DNA of 64,000 nucleotides, from the NCBI GenBank assembly GCA_022820625.1, contig JAJEFE010000088.1:1-64000 (forward strand), written 5' to 3'. Below are positions 25,743-34,990 of this stretch, piece by piece. The first letter of the stretch is position 1. Each line of letters begins with the position of its first letter. The DNA is from Gammaproteobacteria bacterium (GTDB lineage: Bacteria; Pseudomonadota; Gammaproteobacteria; Steroidobacterales; Rariloculaceae). The notes under the pieces were generated by a model that was not told the origin of the DNA, searched no databases, and saw nothing but the letters and a program-made list of their open reading frames with translations. A program made the position numbers and the translations under genes.

Positions 25743-26663
25743 ATGATTCAGACCGAAAAACCCATTCGCATCATCAATGTACCGCTCGACCTGGGCGCTT
25801 CGCGCCGGGGAACCGACGCGGGCCCTTCGGCCTTTCGCGTGGCGGGTCTCCGCAACGCGATCCGCTCGTTGGGTTATTCGGTCGTCAAGGAGACGGACGT
25901 CCCGATTTCATCCATGGAAACGTTGCCGCCGGGCGACTCGACGGCGCGTTTCAAGGACGAGATTCTGGCAGCGTGCGTCCAGGTTGCCGAGCACACCCGC
26001 GACGCGCTCGAGGCAGGTGAGTGGCCACTGGTGATCGGCGGCGATCACTCGATCGCCATGGGTACGGTGTCCGGCGTTGCCGCGCATCTGAAACGTGCGG
26101 ACCATACGCTCGGCGTCATCTGGTTCGACGCCCACGGCGACATGAATCTTCCCGAGACATCGCCGTCCGGCAATGTGCACGGCATGCCGCTGGCGCACCT
26201 GCTTGGCTATGGCGACCAGGATCTCTCCAGCATTCTCGGCGTCCACCCCGCGATCAAGGCAGAAAACGTCGTCCTGATCGGGATTCGGGATATCGACGCA
26301 GACGAGCGCGACTTCATCCGGGAATCCGGAGTCACGGCATTCACGATGCGCGAAATCGACCAGCTCGGAATGAGCCGGGTCGCCGGCGAGGCGCTGGAGA
26401 TCGTCAACAACGGCACCGCCGGATTTCATGTCAGCTTCGACCTGGACGGCTGCGACCCGGACGTGATTCCCGGTACCGGGACCGTTGTCCCCGGCGGCGT
26501 CAGCTTCAGGGAGGCGCACCTGCTGCTGGAGGAATGCGCGGCGAACGGGCGGATGATGTCCATGGAAGTCGTCGAACTCAATCCGTTCCTGGATCACGCC
26601 AACATCTCCGCCGAACGCGCCGTCACGCTGGTTCAGAGCGCGCTGGGACGCAGCATCCTCTGA
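25743..26663 (+). CDS. rocF: Arginase (ureohydrolase family)
   Basis: PLDLGASRRGTDAGPSAFRVAGL, GGDHSIAMGTVSG, WFDAHGDMNLPETSPSGNVHGMPLA, SFDLDGCDPDVIPGTGTVVPGG. Confidence 0.9.
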   Translation: MIQTEKPIRIINVPLDLGASRRGTDAGPSAFRVAGLRNAIRSLGYSVVKETDVPISSMETLPPGDSTARFKDEILAACVQVAEHTRDALEAGEWPLVIGGDHSIAMGTVSGVAAHLKRADHTLGVIWFDAHGDMNLPETSPSGNVHGMPLAHLLGYGDQDLSSILGVHPAIKAENVVLIGIRDIDADERDFIRESGVTAFTMREIDQLGMSRVAGEALEIVNNGTAGFHVSFDLDGCDPDVIPGTGTVVPGGVSFREAHLLLEECAANGRMMSMEVVELNPFLDHANISAERAVTLVQSALGRSIL

Positions 26664-26793
26664 TTCCGGCAGGAACGGTGAAGAGCCTCAAACCGGAATC
26701 GCTCTCGGTTGCGGCGGCGACTGCGAAAAGCCAAAGACCGAAATCTCCCCCCGTTTCGGGGATAATTGCCGCGCCGAATCCCATGGAAAAACG

Positions 26794-27789
26794 GTGGCGG
26801 ACATCCCCGAGACCCAGCAGCCCTACGCCGACCTCAGCCCCGACCGGATACTCGACTCGCTGGAGAGCGTCGGGTTCGCCTGCGACGGACGCATCCTCGC
26901 GCTCAACAGCTACGAGAACCGCGTCTACCAGCTTGGGCAGGAGGACGGCGGTTTCGTGGTGGCGAAGTTCTACCGGCCGGGGAGGTGGAGTGACGAGGGC
27001 ATCCGCGAGGAGCATCGTTTCGCGCTGGAGCTTGTGGAGAACGAGCTTCCCATCGTGCCGCCGATCGCGGTGGACGGGGAGACACTGCACCGCCACACAG
27101 GCTTTCGCTTCGCCGTCTACCCGCGCCAGGGCGGCCGCTGGCCCGAACTCGGCCGTGACGAGGATTGGGAGATGCTTGGCCGGTTCATCGGCCGCATACA
27201 CGCGGTCGGCTCGATCGGTTCCTTTGCCCACCGCCAGGAAATCTCCATCGAGCGCATGGGACGGGAGGCCTCGCACTTCGTTCTGCTGAGCGACTGGATG
27301 CCGCCGCACCTGGTGCAGAGCTACCACGCAATTGTCGACCGGCTACTGGTGGACGTGGACGAAGCGTTCGACCGGGCGGAGCCTTTTCGGCGGTTGCGGA
27401 TTCATGGCGACTGCCATTTCGGCAACGTGCTGTGGACAGATGATGGCCCACACTTCGTGGACCTGGACGACTGCGTGACCGGACCGGCCGTTCAGGATCT
27501 CTGGCTGTTCCTGTCGGGTGAACGCGAGGAGCGCTCCCTCCAGCTACAGCGCCTGCTTCGCGGTTATCGCCAGTTCCACGACTTCGACTACCGCGAACTT
27601 CACCTCATTGAAGCGTTGCGCACGCTGCGCATGATCAACTACACGGCCTGGATCGCCCGCCGCTGGGAGGATCCTGCGTTCCCGAAGGCGTTCCCCTGGT
27701 TCGTGGAGACGAAATACTGGGAGGAGCACGTGCTGGCGCTCAAGGAACAGGCGGCGGCCCTTGCGGAGCCGGTCCTGGAGGTGATGTAG
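26794..27789 (+). CDS. srkA: Stress response kinase SrkA/RdoA-like serine/threonine protein kinase
   Basis: ALNSYENRVYQLGQEDGGFVVAKFYRPGRWS..., RIHGDCHFGNVLWTDDGPHFVDLDDCVTGPAVQDLWL. Confidence 0.92.
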   Translation: MADIPETQQPYADLSPDRILDSLESVGFACDGRILALNSYENRVYQLGQEDGGFVVAKFYRPGRWSDEGIREEHRFALELVENELPIVPPIAVDGETLHRHTGFRFAVYPRQGGRWPELGRDEDWEMLGRFIGRIHAVGSIGSFAHRQEISIERMGREASHFVLLSDWMPPHLVQSYHAIVDRLLVDVDEAFDRAEPFRRLRIHGDCHFGNVLWTDDGPHFVDLDDCVTGPAVQDLWLFLSGEREERSLQLQRLLRGYRQFHDFDYRELHLIEALRTLRMINYTAWIARRWEDPAFPKAFPWFVETKYWEEHVLALKEQAAALAEPVLEVM

Positions 27790-27790
27790 A

Positions 27791-27814
27791 TCAAGCGTGA
27801 CCGCGCTCGCTTGA
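27791..27814. terminator. Stem-loop just after srkA, possible terminator (no T-run)
   Basis: TCAAGCG-tgaccgcgct-CGCTTGA, perfect 7-bp arms, 2 bp after the stop codon. Confidence 0.35.
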
Positions 27815-27872
27815 CCTCGGGTCGCAGCACTCGCGCGATTCAAGAGCAAGTGCAATCAGTGTCCAATGCCGG

Positions 27873-27953
27873 TTAGAGCGGCTGAATCCTCACATTGCGG
27901 AACCTGACGATGCCGCTGCCGTATTGCAGCGTAAACGGGCCTTCGGCGTTGGT
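27873..27953 (-). pseudogene. C-terminal remnant of a DUF1080 (3-keto-disaccharide hydrolase-like) domain
   Basis: Minus-strand TNAEGPFTLQYGSGIVRFRNVRIQPL*: resembles the DUF1080 terminal motif GPIxLQxHGxxVRFRNIRIxPL; stop on both sides. Confidence 0.6.
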
Positions 27954-28044
27954 TCATCTCCGTGCGAAGAGCTTTTGTGTTTGTCGCGCTACGGGGCCAG
28001 CTTACCAACCGGAACCCTCGCCAGGGGAAACCCTGGACCGCAGG

Positions 28045-29469
28045 CTAGCCGCCCAGCGCCTCCATCAGCGCCTCGATTTCGGCGAGGCGCGCGTCGATGT
28101 CGCTGCGGGAGAGCCACACGCCGTTGACCATCACGCCGTCGCTGTCGGCAAAGTGGCCGATGTCATCCAACGGATTGGCGTTCAACAGCACGAGGTCGGC
28201 GCGCTGTCCCACGGCAACCCGGCCGAAGTCCTCGGCGCCCAGGAAGTCGGCGACCGCCGCGGTACCGGCGTGCAGCACCTGGTACGGCGTGAGGCCCGAT
28301 TCCACCATCACCTGCATCTCCCTGTGGATGGAGAATCCCGGGACCGAGAAAATCTGGGGGGAATCCGTGCCGAGCAGGACCGGGACCCCGGCGTCGTGGA
28401 GTTCCTTGATGAGGCGGCGGCGCATTTCGATCACAGGCCAGCCTGCGTCCGGTTGCGGGAGCGCCGCGCTGCGCCCATCCGTTTGCTGCACCCAGCGGTT
28501 CACGCCCGAGGCGACGCCCGGAATGCTGTCCCGGACCCAGTATCGGGTCTCAGGCAATTCCGCCAGGATGTCCGCACCGCTGCGCCCGCCGAGAAACGTC
28601 TCCCAGAGCACCTCCGTGGGCACGACGCCGGCGCCGGCCTCGACCGTGGCGGCAATAACGTCCCCAACCTTCGCCTCATCCACCTGCGACATCACGTTCG
28701 GCAGCTCCAGCAGACCCAGTTCCGCCACGACCTCGGGGTCATCGATCATCGCCTCGATGTAGTTGTCGAGGTGATCGATGGTGCTCTGCCCCTGTTCGAG
28801 CGCCGAGTACAATCCCACCCGGTTCGACACATGGCCCGAAAAGGTGAGCCCGGCTTCCGCCGCCGTCTCGGCGATGGCCGAAAAAACTTCCGGGGCCAGG
28901 CCCTCGGCCACCTTGATGTGATCGAATCCGGCGGCAGCCGCTTCGCGCACGAGACGCACGGCATCCTCCGGCCGCGTGACATTGTTCCCCGACATGGCAG
29001 GCGCGCAGACCAGCAGTCGCGGCCCGACGATCTCCCGCGCCTCGATGGCGTCGCGGAGCGGCAGGTGACTGGCGCCGCCCTGCATGCCGCGCACCAGGGT
29101 GACGCCGTTGGCAACGTACAGGTGCATCACCGCCTCGGTGAACTCGCTTGCGTCCGGGTTCGGATAATGCCCATGCATCTCCGCTACGCCGGGCATCAGG
29201 TACTTGCCGCCGCCGTCGATCACTGTGACTCCGTCGGGAACCATGATGTCGGCAGCCGAACCTGCATGCACGATGCGCCCGTCCCCGACGAGTACCGTCT
29301 GCCCCGCGAGCACGCGCTCGCTGTCCATGGGCAACACGTTTACGTCGACGAAGGCATGGGAGATCGCCGGCGTGTCCGTGGTTGCGGTTGCCTGCGACGA
29401 GGCGTTTTGCGGGATGCCTGCGATCGCGGCAAACGCCGCGGCCGCCCAGACTGCAGTAAGATTTTTCAT
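28045..29469 (-). CDS. Secreted amidohydrolase family protein
   Basis: Signal peptide; VDVNVLPMDSERVLAGQTVLVGDGRIV...YLMPGVAEMHGHYPNP...VLLGTDSPQIF...VAVGQRADLVLLNANPLDDI. Confidence 0.9.
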   Translation of the reverse strand: MKNLTAVWAAAAFAAIAGIPQNASSQATATTDTPAISHAFVDVNVLPMDSERVLAGQTVLVGDGRIVHAGSAADIMVPDGVTVIDGGGKYLMPGVAEMHGHYPNPDASEFTEAVMHLYVANGVTLVRGMQGGASHLPLRDAIEAREIVGPRLLVCAPAMSGNNVTRPEDAVRLVREAAAAGFDHIKVAEGLAPEVFSAIAETAAEAGLTFSGHVSNRVGLYSALEQGQSTIDHLDNYIEAMIDDPEVVAELGLLELPNVMSQVDEAKVGDVIAATVEAGAGVVPTEVLWETFLGGRSGADILAELPETRYWVRDSIPGVASGVNRWVQQTDGRSAALPQPDAGWPVIEMRRRLIKELHDAGVPVLLGTDSPQIFSVPGFSIHREMQVMVESGLTPYQVLHAGTAAVADFLGAEDFGRVAVGQRADLVLLNANPLDDIGHFADSDGVMVNGVWLSRSDIDARLAEIEALMEALGG

Positions 29470-29885
29470 GGTGGAGGTTCCTGGAAAGGGTTGATCACGC
29501 GCAGGCCATCGTAGTCCTGTTCCGAACTGAAGTCCTCGGAGTACACCGCGTCGCAGCCCGCTCTTCGTGCCGCAGCCAGGATGGCGCTGTCCCAGTAGGA
29601 AAGCCTGAACCGTTCACAGATGGATACCGCGTCCTGAAACAGATCGACGGTCATGGGCACAACCGGAAAGCTCGCCATGGAATGCAGAAAACCTTGTGCC
29701 TGCCCGCTCGTCAGTGCGTTCGCCCGACTTGGCCGCGTCACTTGATGAAAGAACTCCTGCATGACCTGGACCGAAAGTGCGAGATCACCATCCCCAAGGA
29801 GATTCTGTGCGCTGCGACGCTTGGCCGCGTCCTGCATCGCCGGGCTGACCGCATATATCAGTACATTTGTGTCAACGAAGCGCAC
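29466..29885 (-). CDS. vapC: PIN-domain toxin (VapC)
   Basis: MRFVDTNVLIYAVSPAMQDAAKRRSAQNLL...LSYWDSAILAAARRAGCDAVYSEDF. Confidence 0.88.
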   Translation of the reverse strand: MRFVDTNVLIYAVSPAMQDAAKRRSAQNLLGDGDLALSVQVMQEFFHQVTRPSRANALTSGQAQGFLHSMASFPVVPMTVDLFQDAVSICERFRLSYWDSAILAAARRAGCDAVYSEDFSSEQDYDGLRVINPFQEPPP

Positions 29886-30138
29886 GTCTTTCGTACAATT
29901 CTTCGCGGGAAACGTTATCGGACGCCTTGAACCCCGGACGTGTTCTCTTGATGTCCTCGAATACCTCGTTCATCAGGCGCCGGCGGCGTTCTCTCTCGAC
30001 TTCAGCCGAGGCAGTCTTTCCGGACAGCGTCCGGAGATAATCACGCACCAGTGCCGATATCGAGGTTTCGAGTTCAGCCGCGCGAATTCGCGCGAGACGA
30101 TGAGTTTCATCATCGATTGCCACGGTGATGTTCTTCAT
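29872..30138 (-). CDS. Ribbon-helix-helix antitoxin (VapB-type)
   Basis: MKNITVAIDDETHRLARIRAAELETSISALVRDYLRTL; overlaps PIN gene start. Confidence 0.8.
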   Translation of the reverse strand: MKNITVAIDDETHRLARIRAAELETSISALVRDYLRTLSGKTASAEVERERRRRLMNEVFEDIKRTRPGFKASDNVSREELYERRALR

Positions 30139-30149
30139 AATCACAGTTT

Positions 30150-30162
30150 CACAGATTCTGTG
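30150..30162. promoter_or_regulatory. Short palindrome upstream of VapB, candidate operator
   Basis: CACAG-att-CTGTG within cacagtttcacagattctgtgcttcacag, 12 bp from the antitoxin start. Confidence 0.3.
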
Positions 30163-30386
30163 CTTCACAGCATACTCTGATCGATTCTTCGATTCAATGG
30201 CGTGTCGATCGGTACGACTGGCCCCAATGGTTCACTAAGTGATTCCCAAAGGCCGCCCGATGAGGCGTCGAAGAGGGTATCGTGGCGACCGGCGATTCGC
30301 TGACGCTGCCCAGGCACTTCGTATGGGTGCCGGGGCTTGAGATTCGACTTTACGGGTGCACGGAGGAGTAGGCAGTCAGACGACCG

Positions 30387-30458
30387 TCACCGTCGCTTCG
30401 TGCCCTCGCCCTGATTGCCCGTCCAGGTCAGCTTCGTCTTGTACACATGTGCCGCCAT
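30387..30458 (-). pseudogene. N-terminal remnant of an OsmC-family protein
   Basis: MAAHVYKTKLTWTGNQGEGTKRR*: OsmC N-terminal TWTGNxGEGT then premature stop. Confidence 0.5.
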
Positions 30459-30495
30459 TTGCTGCTCCTGCTTCATCCAAACCTGTTCTTGCCGG

Positions 30496-31089
30496 CTATA
30501 AAACCGTACAAGCTTCATCGAATTCCAGCCGCGGCAACCGTCCGAAAAGACTCTCCGGATCGCCCCTGCCCAGGCCGCAGATGAAGTTGGACCTGTACTG
30601 CCCGTCGGGGAAAAACTCCGCATCCACACCCGCGTTGTCGAAGCCCGACATCGGGCCGCAATCCAGGCCCACGGCCCGGGCCGCAATCAGAAAATACGCC
30701 CCCTGCAGCGTGCCGTTGCGAAACGCCGTCACCCTGGCGAGTTCCTCGTTGCCGGCGAAGAAATCCCGGGTTTCCGGCCTGTGGGGCGTGAGTTTCGGCA
30801 TCTGCTCGTAGAACAGCGAGTCGTGGGCGATGATTGCCACCACGGGGGCGGTCATCACCTTGTGGACGTTGGCCGGCCGCAGATGCGCCTCGATACGCTT
30901 CTTCGCTTCCGGCGTGCTCAGGAACACGAACCGCGCCGGGCAGCAGTTGAAGCTGGTGGGACCCATTTTCAGGATGTCGTAGAGGCGGCGTAGCTGGTCC
31001 TCGGCGACCGGGCCCTCAAGCCATCCGTTGTAGCTTCGGGCATCGAAAAAGAGTTGCTGCAGGGGCTCAAGGCCAATCTCGAATTTCAT
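30496..31089 (-). CDS. rutE: Malonic semialdehyde reductase RutE-like nitroreductase
   Basis: LFFDARSYNGWLEGPVAEDQLRRLYDILKMGPTSFNCCPARFVFL...AYFLIAARAVGLDCGPMSGFDNAGVDAEFFPDG. Confidence 0.9.
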   Translation of the reverse strand: MKFEIGLEPLQQLFFDARSYNGWLEGPVAEDQLRRLYDILKMGPTSFNCCPARFVFLSTPEAKKRIEAHLRPANVHKVMTAPVVAIIAHDSLFYEQMPKLTPHRPETRDFFAGNEELARVTAFRNGTLQGAYFLIAARAVGLDCGPMSGFDNAGVDAEFFPDGQYRSNFICGLGRGDPESLFGRLPRLEFDEACTVL

Positions 31090-31098
31090 GGGTGGGCC

Positions 31099-31485
31099 TC
31101 AGGAAAGTACGGCAATGAATTCCAACTGGATGTGCCGGCCCGGCGGCATGTCCGCCGGAACCATGTGGCGCACGGGGCGGTCGTCCTCGTCCGGGAACAT
31201 CTCGAGCCAATGGGGATTGACCTTCGGCCGGATACTGCGGTCCCTGACGTAGACCGTGACCTTGGCGATATCGGCCGCGGACCCGCCGGCCCTGCGCATG
31301 ATGTTGCGCACCGTCCGGAAGGCATTGGCGATCTGGCTCTCCTCGTCCTCGGGTAACTCGTGTGTCTCAGGATCATCGCCGCCCGTGGCTGCCGAAAAAA
31401 CCATGTTGCCGATCTTGACGGCCGCGGGAAATGGGTTGACATGCTCGGGAATATCGGGTCCGGAAATTCGTTGTCTGGCAGCCAT
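31099..31485 (-). CDS. RidA family protein
   Basis: PFPAAVKIGNMVFSAATGGDDP...QIANAFRTVRNIMRRAGGSAADIAKVTVYVRD: RidA/YjgF signature. Confidence 0.85.
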   Translation of the reverse strand: MAARQRISGPDIPEHVNPFPAAVKIGNMVFSAATGGDDPETHELPEDEESQIANAFRTVRNIMRRAGGSAADIAKVTVYVRDRSIRPKVNPHWLEMFPDEDDRPVRHMVPADMPPGRHIQLEFIAVLS

Positions 31486-31647
31486 GTTCAAGGTGTCCTC
31501 CATGGAGGTCGGCAACTGGGCGCGTATTATCGCAAGGCGCCGCGAGGCCGTGTCAACGGCCCGCGTACGGTGGGACAATAAACTCCCTGTAACCCACGAC
31601 ACTGAAACGTACCCTGTAGTATTTTGGGCCGTAACGGAGGAACTCGT

Positions 31648-34044
31648 ATGGCCTACAACCTGATCGGCAAGGATTTCACGCCGCCCGACGTCCGGGCAAA
31701 GGTAACCGGCAGCGCCAAGTACGCCGAAGACATACGTGCCGAGGGCATGGTGTTTGCGCGGCTCCTGACAAGCCCGATGCCCCACGGCCGGATCAACCGG
31801 ATCGACACATCCGCCGCGATGGCCATGCCGGGCGTCATCGGCGTGCTCACCGCCGATGACGAGGGCGCCGACACGCTCCTGACCAACGAACCGAAGTTCG
31901 TCGGCGACCTGATCCTTGCGCTGGCGGCCACCGACGAAACCACCGCCCAGGACGCCATCGACAGCATCGTGCTGGACATCGAGCCGCTGGAGTTCACGGT
32001 CGATCCCCTGGAGAGCCTGTATCCGGGCGGGCCGGACGCCCGCGCCAACGGCAACAACGTCGGCGGCGGCCGCAGCGGGCTCGATCCGCACCAGGTCAAG
32101 TGGACGGCCCGGGACTTCGCTGCCGTAGAGGATGGCCAGCTTCCCTTCGGCGAGCCTGCTGTCGGCTGGTCCTACGGCGACGTGGAAGGAGGCCTGGCCG
32201 AGGCTGCGCTGGTTTACGACGAAAGTTTCACAACCCAGGGCAATTCCCACCATTCCATGGAACCCCGAACAGCCATGGCCTGGTGGGAGAACGGCAAGTG
32301 CTACGTGCACGCCGGATGCCAGAGCCTCACCGCGACGCTGACGAGCCTGGCGCGGCAGTGCGGCGTGGAACTGGAGAACCTGGTCTACGTCAACGAGTTC
32401 TGCGGCGGCGGCTTCGGCTCCAAGGGCACCGCGGCACAGACCGCCGGCATCGCTGCGCGGCTGTCCAGGAAGATCGACCGACCGGTATTGCTGCGCATCA
32501 GCCGTGCGGAGGAGTTCTATATCGGCTCGGCCCGCGGGACGTTCCAGGGCCGGGCGCGCATCGGGTTCCGGGCCGACGGGCGGGTGACGGCCATCGACTT
32601 CTCGGTGGTCCAGGACGGCGGCGGCAACGGCGGGTTCGGGGACTCGGTGGATGCGGCCCAGGCCGTTTCCATCATCTACCAGCCGCTGGCCATGCGTTTT
32701 CGCGGCGTCCCGGTGCTGACCAACACCACGCCGCGCGGGCCGCAGCGCGGGCCGGGGCAGAACCAGATCGCCGCGGCGCTGGAGCCGTTCATGGATCGGG
32801 CCGCCCGGGAATTGGGCCTCGACCCGCTTGAGCTGCGCAAGATCAACGCCCCCACCAACGATGCCCGCATCGGCGGCAATCAGATCCCGGTCACAAGCGC
32901 CTACATGCCCGAAGCGCTCGACCGCGGCGCGGAGATGTTCGACTGGCAGAACAAGCGCCAGCTCAGCGGCCAGCGCGACGGCTCGAAGATCTACGGTGTG
33001 GGGATCGGGCAGGCCTACCATGACGTCGGCCGCCGCGGCTACGACGGCCTGCTGGTGCTGACGCCGGAGGGACAGCTTCACCTGCACAGCGGCGTCGGCA
33101 ACCTCGGCACCTATTCCTATGCGAGCACCGTCCGCGCCGCGGCCGAATTGCTCAAGTGCGACTGGGAAAACTGCGTCGTCCACCAGGGCGCCAACATGCG
33201 CCACCTGCCCATCGCATCCACCCAGACCGGCAGCAACACCTGCTGGACGATGGTTCGCACCAACGTGGTGGCAGCCTGGGACGCCATCGCCAAGCTCAAG
33301 GAAATCGCCGCCATGGATCTCGGCGGTTCCCCCGACGACTACGACATCGGCGATCACCGGGTGTTTGCGATGGCAGACCCTTCCCGCTCCATGACCTATC
33401 CGGAGGCGGCGCAACGCGCCATCGAGTTGGGCGGAAAGTTCTCCGGCGAGGAAGTGCCGGAGGAATTGCACGACGTCACCAAGCTGGCAGTGGCAGGGGT
33501 CGCCGGAACGGGCCTGGTCGGCGTGGCCAAGGACAACCTGCGAATGGAAGGCGACGTGCCGGCGCTGGCCTGCGGTTTTGCCGCGGTAGAGGTCGATGTG
33601 GAAACCGGCGAGGTGGATCTCGTGGACTACGTCGCCGTGGCCGACTGCGGTACGGTGCTGCACCCCCAGGGGCTGTCGCAACAGATGAAGGGCGCCACGG
33701 TCTGGGGCATCGGCATGGCGCTGTACGAGCGGCAGATCTACGACCCGCAGAACGGCCTGCCGGGCAACATCGGATTCGAACAGTGCAAGCCGGCAACCTA
33801 CCTGGACGTGCCGTCCACCATGGCGTGGGATGCGGTGAACCTCCCCGAGCCCCAGAACCCCGTCGGCACCCGCGGGATTGGCGAACCGCCCATGGGCGCG
33901 GCGGCCGCGGCCATTGTCTGCGCCATCTCCAACGCCCTCGGCGGACACATCTTCAACCGAATCCCCATCGTGCCGGACATGATCGTCAACCACGCGGCAG
34001 GGCAGGAGCAGTCCCACCGGCCGTTGCAGATCCACACTGCCTGA
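31648..34044 (+). CDS. Xanthine dehydrogenase family molybdopterin-binding subunit
   Basis: VRAKVTGSAKYAEDI, VNEFCGGGFGSKGTAAQTAGIAARLSRKIDRPVLLRISRAEEF, ADCGTVLHPQGLSQQMKGATVWGIGMAL, GIGEPPMG; no small or FAD subunit gene adjacent. Confidence 0.9.
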   Translation: MAYNLIGKDFTPPDVRAKVTGSAKYAEDIRAEGMVFARLLTSPMPHGRINRIDTSAAMAMPGVIGVLTADDEGADTLLTNEPKFVGDLILALAATDETTAQDAIDSIVLDIEPLEFTVDPLESLYPGGPDARANGNNVGGGRSGLDPHQVKWTARDFAAVEDGQLPFGEPAVGWSYGDVEGGLAEAALVYDESFTTQGNSHHSMEPRTAMAWWENGKCYVHAGCQSLTATLTSLARQCGVELENLVYVNEFCGGGFGSKGTAAQTAGIAARLSRKIDRPVLLRISRAEEFYIGSARGTFQGRARIGFRADGRVTAIDFSVVQDGGGNGGFGDSVDAAQAVSIIYQPLAMRFRGVPVLTNTTPRGPQRGPGQNQIAAALEPFMDRAARELGLDPLELRKINAPTNDARIGGNQIPVTSAYMPEALDRGAEMFDWQNKRQLSGQRDGSKIYGVGIGQAYHDVGRRGYDGLLVLTPEGQLHLHSGVGNLGTYSYASTVRAAAELLKCDWENCVVHQGANMRHLPIASTQTGSNTCWTMVRTNVVAAWDAIAKLKEIAAMDLGGSPDDYDIGDHRVFAMADPSRSMTYPEAAQRAIELGGKFSGEEVPEELHDVTKLAVAGVAGTGLVGVAKDNLRMEGDVPALACGFAAVEVDVETGEVDLVDYVAVADCGTVLHPQGLSQQMKGATVWGIGMALYERQIYDPQNGLPGNIGFEQCKPATYLDVPSTMAWDAVNLPEPQNPVGTRGIGEPPMGAAAAAIVCAISNALGGHIFNRIPIVPDMIVNHAAGQEQSHRPLQIHTA

Positions 34045-34048
34045 GCGG

Positions 34049-34066
34049 CCGGGGAGCGCCCCCCGG
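34049..34066. terminator. GC-rich stem-loop between convergent genes
   Basis: CCGGGG-agcgcc-CCCCGG immediately after the XDH-family stop codon. Confidence 0.35.
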
Positions 34067-34114
34067 ACAATCGGCGTGGCTCGATTTTGGCACGCGCTGC
34101 CGCGCAGCCGCCGC

Positions 34115-34990
34115 CTACCTGGTGTGTTCGGCGACTTGCAGCAACGCCCGAGCCCGCTTCACCACGGGAACGTCGATGACCTTGCCGTCCAGCGACGTGG
34201 AGCCGCGGCCGACCCGTTCGGCTTCTTCGAACGCCGCTACCACGCGCCGGGCGTATTCGATCTCTGCCCGGGATGGCGAGAAGGACTGGTTGATGGCCTC
34301 GATCTGGGCCGGGTGTATCGCAAACTTGCCCTTGAAGCCGAACTGTTTGGCTTTCGCACAGTTGTCCCGCAGCCCCTCCTCGTCCCTGAAACGGAAATAG
34401 GGTGTGTCAAGCGCCCGGACTTCCGCCGCTCGAGCGGCGATGCAGAGGAGATTACGCGCCACGGCGACTTCGGACTCGTCCTCGAGCCGCTTGATCCCCA
34501 TGTCATGGGTGAAGTCCTCGCCGCCGAAGGCGACACCCTCGATGCGGGGGCTGGCGCTGCAGATTTCGTAGCAGTGCACCATGGCCCTGGCGGACTCCAG
34601 CCACAGAAACAACTTGACCTGGCCCGATTCAAGCCGTGCCTGAGCTTCGAGCCCGTCCAATAGCGCGGAAATCCGGTGCACATCGTCGGGGACGTGAACC
34701 TTGCCGATGGAAATGCCGTAGATGGAAGGACCCGCCACGGCGGCAAGATCGTCCGCAGTCCAACCCGTGTCCAGGGCGTTGACCCGGGGTATCACCGGGA
34801 TTCCCGTGGACGCAAGCTCCGACAGGAAGGAAGCGATCGTATCGCGCGCATTCGCCTTCTCGGCATCGGGAACGGAGTCTTCCATGTCCGGGACCAGGGC
34901 ATCGGGCCGGAAATTCATCGCCTTGCGGAGCATCGACTCCTTGTTTCCCGGAACGAATAGCAAGCTTCTGAAGTGCATCTGGTACCCCAC
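34115..34990 (-). CDS. CoA ester lyase (HpcH/HpaI aldolase/citrate lyase beta-like)
   Basis: RSLLFVPGNKESMLRKAMNFRPDALVPDMEDSVPDAEKANAR...GVAFGGEDFTHDMG...GKFAIHPAQIEAIN. Confidence 0.9.
   Translation of the reverse strand: MGYQMHFRSLLFVPGNKESMLRKAMNFRPDALVPDMEDSVPDAEKANARDTIASFLSELASTGIPVIPRVNALDTGWTADDLAAVAGPSIYGISIGKVHVPDDVHRISALLDGLEAQARLESGQVKLFLWLESARAMVHCYEICSASPRIEGVAFGGEDFTHDMGIKRLEDESEVAVARNLLCIAARAAEVRALDTPYFRFRDEEGLRDNCAKAKQFGFKGKFAIHPAQIEAINQSFSPSRAEIEYARRVVAAFEEAERVGRGSTSLDGKVIDVPVVKRARALLQVAEHTR

Noticed and set aside
24221-25744. 507-aa minus-strand ORF
   Set aside because: Antisense of the DUF917 gene and the end of the HyuA-like gene; no protein-family motif.
26750-26775. 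ccccgtttcgggg hairpin upstream of srkA as a terminator
   Set aside because: Short stem without a T-run; common by chance at this GC content.
26021-27289. 422-aa plus-strand ORF
   Set aside because: Out-of-frame shadow of arginase and srkA; R/S/T-rich.
31099-34035. 978-aa minus-strand ORF
   Set aside because: Only its last ~128 codons (RidA) are supported; the rest is antisense to the XDH-family gene and has the His/Arg/Gly-rich composition typical of antisense high-GC frames.
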